A model generated the notes under the pieces. That model was given only the letters and a program-made list of their open reading frames with translations. It ran no database searches and was not told the DNA's origin. This document shows, one piece after another, positions 60,643 to 64,000 of a DNA stretch of 64,000 nucleotides. The position numbers were made by a program, and so were the translations under genes. The DNA comes from Ruminococcaceae bacterium BL-6 (lineage in GTDB: Bacteria > Bacillota > Clostridia > Oscillospirales > Acutalibacteraceae). The stretch lies in contig LR778135.1 of NCBI GenBank assembly GCA_902810075.1, positions 1,674,001 through 1,738,000 of the forward strand, in the 5' to 3' direction. The stretch's first letter is position 1; every line of letters begins with the position of its first letter.

Positions 60643-61374
60643 TCAGTTTTCAATGATGGCAACCGTAATGTTGTCACTGCCGCCCGCGTCCTTCGCCAGC
60701 GAAATCAGCCGCTCGCAAAATTCTTCGGGGTCCAATTGCTTCGAAAGCTGAGAAATCTGTTTGGTACCAACATTATTGGAAAGACCATCGGTGCAGATCA
60801 GCAGCCTGCCGCCGGGCGGAAAGGGATGCGAACAAAAATCCACTTCCACCGATGGCTGGACGCCCAGTGCCCTGGTGATGATGTTTTTCTGAGGATGAAC
60901 CTTGGCTTCCTGCTCGGTCAGGTCGCCCTTGTCGACGAGTTCCTGCACCATGGAATGGTCCACGGTGAGCTGCCGGATATCGCCATCGGGAGAAATCAGG
61001 TAGGCCCTGCTGTCCCCGGCGTGGGCGACGTAAACGGCCGGGCCGAGCACGACGGCGAGAACGACGGTCGTCCCCATTCCGCGCAAGCCCTCCTGCGCGC
61101 GGGCTTTTTCATAAATGGCGGCGTTGGCGTCGCGGACAGCTGAAACCATCCGTTCCATGATCCTGTCATCCGCAAGCTCCGCCGGCGCGCAGGAACGAAT
61201 CTGACGGGAAATCTGCTGCACCGCCAGCGTACTGGCGATATTGCCCCCGTTTGTTCCGCCCATTCCGTCACAGACGACCGCCCATGCCTTGTCATCCGCA
61301 AGAATACCGACGTCGCATGCGTCCTGATTGGAGCTTCTGACAAGGCCGATATCCGTTTTACTGCATACCTGCAA
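60643..61374 (-). CDS. prpC: PP2C-family Ser/Thr phosphatase PrpC
   Basis: 243 residues from TTG 61374 (GAGGAGG 9 bp upstream). Metal-dependent phosphatase with SNQDA, VCDGMGGTNGG, HAGDSRAYL, CTDGLSNNV and GGSDNITVAII motifs. Reverses PrkC phosphorylation. Overlaps rlmN by 17 bp. Confidence 0.94.
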   Translation of the reverse strand: MQVCSKTDIGLVRSSNQDACDVGILADDKAWAVVCDGMGGTNGGNIASTLAVQQISRQIRSCAPAELADDRIMERMVSAVRDANAAIYEKARAQEGLRGMGTTVVLAVVLGPAVYVAHAGDSRAYLISPDGDIRQLTVDHSMVQELVDKGDLTEQEAKVHPQKNIITRALGVQPSVEVDFCSHPFPPGGRLLICTDGLSNNVGTKQISQLSKQLDPEEFCERLISLAKDAGGSDNITVAIIEN

Positions 61375-62416
61375 GATCGGCAACCTCCTCTTCGTGTCTG
61401 CGGCGAAGCTGGCCGCAGGAAGCGTTGATATCTGAACCGAGCGTTCTTCTCACCGTGGCAGTCAGGCCGTTCTTCTCTAAAATATGACGGAACCTCTGCA
61501 GCCGGTCCGCCGAGCTTTTCCGGTACCCCGCGCCGGCCCCTTCGTTGACCGGGATCAGGTTGACATGGCTCAGGGTGCCCCTGAGCCTGCCGGCAAGCTC
61601 CCTTGCGCAGGCGTCGCTGTCGTTGACGCCGCTGATCATGGCGTATTCGAACGAGATCCTCCGATGGGTCGTTTCGGAATAATAACGGCATGCCTTCAGC
61701 AGCTCCTCCATATTCCATTTCCGGTTGACCGGCATGGTCTGGGACCGGATCCGGTCGTTCGGGGCGTGGAGCGAGACCGAAAGCGTCAGCTGAAGCTTAT
61801 GGTCGGCCAAATCATAAATTTTATCCACCACGCCGCAGGTGGAAAGGGAAATATGCCGCATGCCGATGTTCATGCCGGCTTCGGAAGCCACAAGCTCCAG
61901 GAAGCGGAGCACGTTATCGTAGTTGTCGAGCGGCTCGCCCATGCCCATCAGAACCACGTTGGAAATCCGGATTCCGGCGTCGGCCTGGGCGGACTGAATC
62001 TGAGAGATCATTTCGGACGCGGTCAGGTTTCTGGAAAAGCCGCTTTTCCCGGTGGCGCAGAACGTACAGCCCATTTTGCAGCCGACCTGGGTGGAAACGC
62101 AGATGGTATATCCGTGGTGGTATTCCATCAGAACGCTTTCCACATATTCGCCATCCCGGAACCGAAATAGATATTTAATGGTATTATCATAATTTGAAAT
62201 CAGCTTTTTTTCAATAGTTGCTACACAGATGTAATACTTTTGTGAGAGAATTTCCCGAAACGCCTTCGGCAGGTCCGTCATTTTTTCAAACTCATCCGCC
62301 GCGCCCTGCTGCAGCCATTTATAAACCTGGCGCGCCCGGAACGCGGGAACGCCGAGCCCGGAAAAGTCCTGCTCCAATTCCCGTTCCGTCATTGATTTGA
62401 TGTCTTTCAGCGCCAT
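61358..62416 (-). CDS. rlmN: Dual-specificity RNA methyltransferase RlmN
   Basis: 352 residues from ATG 62416; a start three codons upstream (62425) is also possible. Radical SAM enzyme making 2-methyladenosine in 23S rRNA and tRNAs. Cluster motif C-K-M-G-C-T-F-C near 115; methyl-carrier cysteines in the family-typical C-terminal part (GSDINASCGQLRR). Confidence 0.95.
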   Translation of the reverse strand: MALKDIKSMTERELEQDFSGLGVPAFRARQVYKWLQQGAADEFEKMTDLPKAFREILSQKYYICVATIEKKLISNYDNTIKYLFRFRDGEYVESVLMEYHHGYTICVSTQVGCKMGCTFCATGKSGFSRNLTASEMISQIQSAQADAGIRISNVVLMGMGEPLDNYDNVLRFLELVASEAGMNIGMRHISLSTCGVVDKIYDLADHKLQLTLSVSLHAPNDRIRSQTMPVNRKWNMEELLKACRYYSETTHRRISFEYAMISGVNDSDACARELAGRLRGTLSHVNLIPVNEGAGAGYRKSSADRLQRFRHILEKNGLTATVRRTLGSDINASCGQLRRRHEEEVADLAGMQ

Positions 62417-62442
62417 TTTTGTCATTCATTCTTTCCTGGTTT

Positions 62443-63786
62443 TTAAAAGCGGCGGCGGAACGCGGCGATAAAAAATCCGTCCGTGCCGTGGATGTGGGGC
62501 ATCAGCGTAAGTTCGTTTTCCGGTTCGTCCATCACGCGGGAAATCGTTTCCGGCAGACAAAGCGGACAGGGCTCGAATCCGCCGTGTTCCTTCAGGAAGC
62601 GCTTCGCGTTTTCCCCGTTTTCCGAAGGGTTGAGCGTGCAGGTGGAATAGACCAGAAGCCCGCCCGGCGCGGTGAGGTGCGCCGATCTACAGAGTATAAG
62701 GTACTGCAAATCAGGCAGGCTGTCAAGAGTGTGCTGCGGTTTATACCGGATTTCCGGTTTTCGGCGGATGATGCCGAGCCCCGAGCAGGGCACGTCGCAC
62801 AGCACGCGCTGTGCCACGGGAAGGTCATCCGACGCCGCAGCGGCGTCGCGCACGCCGGTCTTTACCGCCGAAAGGGACAGGCGGGCGGCCCCCTGCCGGA
62901 TCAGCCCCGCTTTGCCCTTATATTTGTCAAAAGCGAGCACCTCGCCCCGGTTTTCCATCCGTTCCGCCATTGTAAAGGATTTCCCCCCCGGCGCCGCGCA
63001 CACGTCGATCGCGCGTTCCCCCGGACGGGGATCCACGACTCGGCAGCAAAGCTGGGACGACAGGTCCTGAATATGGAAAAATCCGTCCTGAAAGCTCTTC
63101 AGGCCGGTGACGGAACCGGTATTTTGCAGTTCCAGGGCATCCGGATCCCATGTAATGTCAATCGGCTTTACATATTCCACCCGAAGCAGATCCGAAAGCT
63201 TTTCCCGGGAAATCCGGGTGGTGTTCACCCGTGCGAAAACGGGAGGCCGGCCGGAAAGCGAAGCGAGGATTCCCTTCGCGCAGTCCCCGCCATAGGCGCG
63301 CATCCACAGGCGGATCAGCCATTCCGGGCACGAATGCCGCAAAGAAAGGCCGCGGACCGTCCCGCTCTCCTCCGGCGGAAGGCGGAGCTTTTCTTTTTCT
63401 CGCAGCATGGCGCGGAGAACGCCGTTGATAAAGCCACACGCCTTTACAGCTCCGTTTTCCCGCGCACAGTTCACCGCCTCGTTGACAGCGGCCGATTCTG
63501 GTATTTTTTCCAGATAAAGAATCTGATATACGGCGATCCGCAGGATTTCCCGGACGACCGGGCTCTGTTTTTTCTCCGGAGCCCTGCAGAACAGGGAAAT
63601 ATAGTAATCGAGTGTCAGCCTCCGTTCCAGCACTCCGTAAAAAATCGCGGATGCCAGCGAGGCGTCCCTTGGTTCCAGCTGGAATTTTCCGAGGGTCTTG
63701 TTCAGAACAAGGTTCGAGTATCCTTCGTTTTCGTCCACATGGAGCAGCGCCTGCAGGGCGGCCGTTCTTGCATCCCGCCGTTCCAT
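62443..63786 (-). CDS. rsmB: 16S rRNA (cytosine-C5) methyltransferase RsmB
   Basis: 447 residues. N-terminal NusB-like RNA-binding domain (1-140) and Rossmann methyltransferase with VCAAPGGKSFT, the DVPCSGLGIIRRKPEIRY motif and the catalytic YSTCTLNPSEN cysteine. Shares a base with the upstream gene at 63786. Confidence 0.95.
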   Translation of the reverse strand: MERRDARTAALQALLHVDENEGYSNLVLNKTLGKFQLEPRDASLASAIFYGVLERRLTLDYYISLFCRAPEKKQSPVVREILRIAVYQILYLEKIPESAAVNEAVNCARENGAVKACGFINGVLRAMLREKEKLRLPPEESGTVRGLSLRHSCPEWLIRLWMRAYGGDCAKGILASLSGRPPVFARVNTTRISREKLSDLLRVEYVKPIDITWDPDALELQNTGSVTGLKSFQDGFFHIQDLSSQLCCRVVDPRPGERAIDVCAAPGGKSFTMAERMENRGEVLAFDKYKGKAGLIRQGAARLSLSAVKTGVRDAAAASDDLPVAQRVLCDVPCSGLGIIRRKPEIRYKPQHTLDSLPDLQYLILCRSAHLTAPGGLLVYSTCTLNPSENGENAKRFLKEHGGFEPCPLCLPETISRVMDEPENELTLMPHIHGTDGFFIAAFRRRF

Positions 63787-64000
63787 CAGCGCCTTCCCCT
63801 CCTGCCGTTTGCAATCGCGATCAGGCGCAGCAGGGACATCAGCGACGCGAAGGTGGACGCCACATAAGTCATCGCGGCCGCCTTCAGCACTTTTTTCGCG
63901 CCGGAAAGCTCTTCCTCATCCAGAATCCCGGACTGCTCCAGCGCGGCGACCGCGCGGAAGCTGGCGTTGAATTCCACCGGCAGCGTGACGAGGGAGAACA
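63786..64000 (-). CDS. YugP-like zinc metallopeptidase, C-terminal part (cut by window end)
   Basis: Only the last 70 or so residues are in the window. The stretch LVTLPVEFNASFRAVAALEQSGILDEEE and the following hydrophobic YVASTFASLMSLLRLI match the C-terminus of the YugP/membrane zinc peptidase family, which is often next to rsmB in Firmicutes. The zinc motif lies outside the window. Confidence 0.8.
   Translation of the reverse strand, partial: FSLVTLPVEFNASFRAVAALEQSGILDEEELSGAKKVLKAAAMTYVASTFASLMSLLRLIAIANGRRGRR

Overview
The window looks like the chromosome of an endospore-forming Clostridia bacterium, probably Oscillospiraceae-like (inference). Evidence: spore genes (cwlD, spoIIM, spoIVFA/B-like, spoIVA, sipL, spoVM), a SCIFF peptide with its radical SAM maturase, a lysine riboswitch, a tyrosyl T-box, and fairly GC-rich protein-coding DNA.

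Layout. 1-5356: plus-strand host genes (cwlD, radA, a membrane-fusion protein with an ABC permease, a pentein-like protein). 5380-21047: an array of mobile elements inserted in one Xer/dif-like site. It holds two apparently identical tandem copies of a 5635-bp inovirus (filamentous phage) prophage at 5391-11025 and 11026-16660. These are followed by a different 4370-bp element (16661-21030) with a rolling-circle Rep, a catalytic-domain-only tyrosine recombinase, a terminase-small-subunit-like fragment and a very GC-rich hairpin field. 21103-22149: a Xer-type recombinase gene directly beside the dif-like site. 22198-64000: host genes, nearly all on the minus strand: xerD, spoIIM, proC, SCIFF locus, yajC-tgt-queA, tyrS-recN-argR-nadK-tlyA-dxs-folD, lgt, a peptidase M16 pair, spoIVF, nfnAB, spoIVA-sipL-spoVM, and thiN-rsgA-prkC-prpC-rlmN-rsmB. 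The exception is the plus-strand lysine operon asd-dapA-dapB-ACT at 31264-34530.

Main result. The best preserved site copy (16650-16677) has two 11-bp arms that are perfect inverted repeats around a 6-bp centre. Host genes converge on it from both sides, as expected at a replication terminus. With the array removed in silico, the locus reads: consensus promoter (TTGACA, 17 bp, TATAAT, at 5353-5381), then the dif-like site, then the xer gene. The inovirus has no integrase. Its right end carries its own TTGACA/17/TATGAT promoter at exactly the same distance from the left arm, and its left end carries a terminator. Integration would therefore cut the host promoter off and put a phage promoter in its place in front of dif-xer. 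This promoter-swap architecture, the two unrelated elements sharing the site, and the terminase-like gene in a rolling-circle element are the observations most worth following up.

The inovirus genes follow the usual filamentous-phage plan: RHH repressor (divergent), ssDNA-binding-like protein, two tiny membrane proteins, major coat protein, terminator, Zot ATPase, adsorption protein, small minor coat protein, Rep_trans initiator, and two small accessory genes. Tandem copies are the arrangement from which dif-integrated filamentous phages such as CTXphi can make phage DNA without excision.
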